In this document: positions 21,500 to 21,606 of the stretch, piece after piece
Numbering within the stretch: position 1 is the first letter of the stretch
Layout of the letters: each line of letters opens with the position of its first letter
IMG/VR virus record: IMGVR_UViG_3300031857_001604
Span: 1 to 21,606 of that record
DNA length: 21,606 nucleotides
DNA from: a virus
Reading direction: 5' to 3' (one strand)
Translations under genes and position numbers: made by a program
Notes under the pieces: model-generated
The model's input: only the letters and a program-made list of their open reading frames with translations
What the model was told of the DNA's origin: nothing
Databases searched by the model: none

Positions 21500-21606
21500 T
21501 TATTCTAGGTTTGGCAGGGCTTTCTTCTCGTCCCCGCTGTCCAAAACCTTGTACTCAATCCCCTCCAGCACGCTCATTAGCTCTCGCTCCACCTCTTCGA
21601 TGGGCT
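21500..21606 (-). CDS. C-terminal end of an unidentified protein upstream of terL
   Basis: Only 34 codons and the stop are in the window: ...PIEEVERELMSVLEGIEYKV, then LDSGDEKKALPNLE. The segment is acidic and helical and ends 12 bases before the terminase start. In many phages this slot holds the terminase small subunit, but the fragment carries no motif that identifies it, so the role is position-based inference. Confidence 0.6.
   Translation of the reverse strand, partial: PIEEVERELMSVLEGIEYKVLDSGDEKKALPNLE

Overview
The window is a continuous stretch of a tailed double-stranded DNA phage genome (class Caudoviricetes), either a free phage or a metagenome-assembled virus. Every gene I can support lies on the minus strand, so transcription runs from the right edge to the left. 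About 35 genes are packed end to end, with 1-17 base overlaps (ATGA, GTGA, TAATG, TGATG) or gaps of a few bases. The only gap over 100 bases is 13634-13794. There are no tRNAs, integrase, IS elements or CRISPR arrays. Many small proteins look like ones I associate with uncultured marine and freshwater phages. The host cannot be named from the sequence; a Gram-negative aquatic bacterium is a guess.

Layout in transcription order. (1) Packaging and head, 21606-13795: end of an unidentified gene, large terminase, a large portal with a Gln-rich coiled-coil tail, a 65-aa protein, a GroES-like co-chaperonin, a scaffold-like protein, two virion-type proteins and an HK97-fold major capsid protein. (2) A control region, 13634-13794: strong intrinsic terminator, possible extended -10 promoter, perfect 11-bp inverted repeat. 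(3) A run of mostly tiny genes, 13633-9990: two small structural-type proteins, then short, very basic Lys/Gly/Met-rich proteins mixed with three small membrane proteins. Three consecutive proteins share a C-terminal tag. (4) Connector region, 9985-7160: two adaptor-type proteins, a four-cysteine zinc-ribbon-like protein, two small basic proteins, an 80-aa protein and a conserved 151-aa structural-type protein. (5) Fibre and receptor-binding region, 7147-1508: an 802-aa fibre, a protein of eight exact 22-residue repeats, a fibre with a self-cleaving S74 chaperone domain, and a one-third-glycine adhesin-like protein. (6) Accessory and lysis end, 1505-1: a 126-aa protein, a 2-oxoglutarate/Fe(II) oxygenase and a GTA-type three-TM holin cut by the left edge.

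No tape-measure, tail sheath or tail tube gene is visible. Adaptor-type proteins lead directly to fibres, which fits a short-tailed (podovirus-like) particle, though genes outside the window could change this. The genes most worth following up are the tagged basic-protein cluster, the 22-residue repeat protein, the oxygenase beside the fibres, and the co-chaperonin inside the capsid operon.
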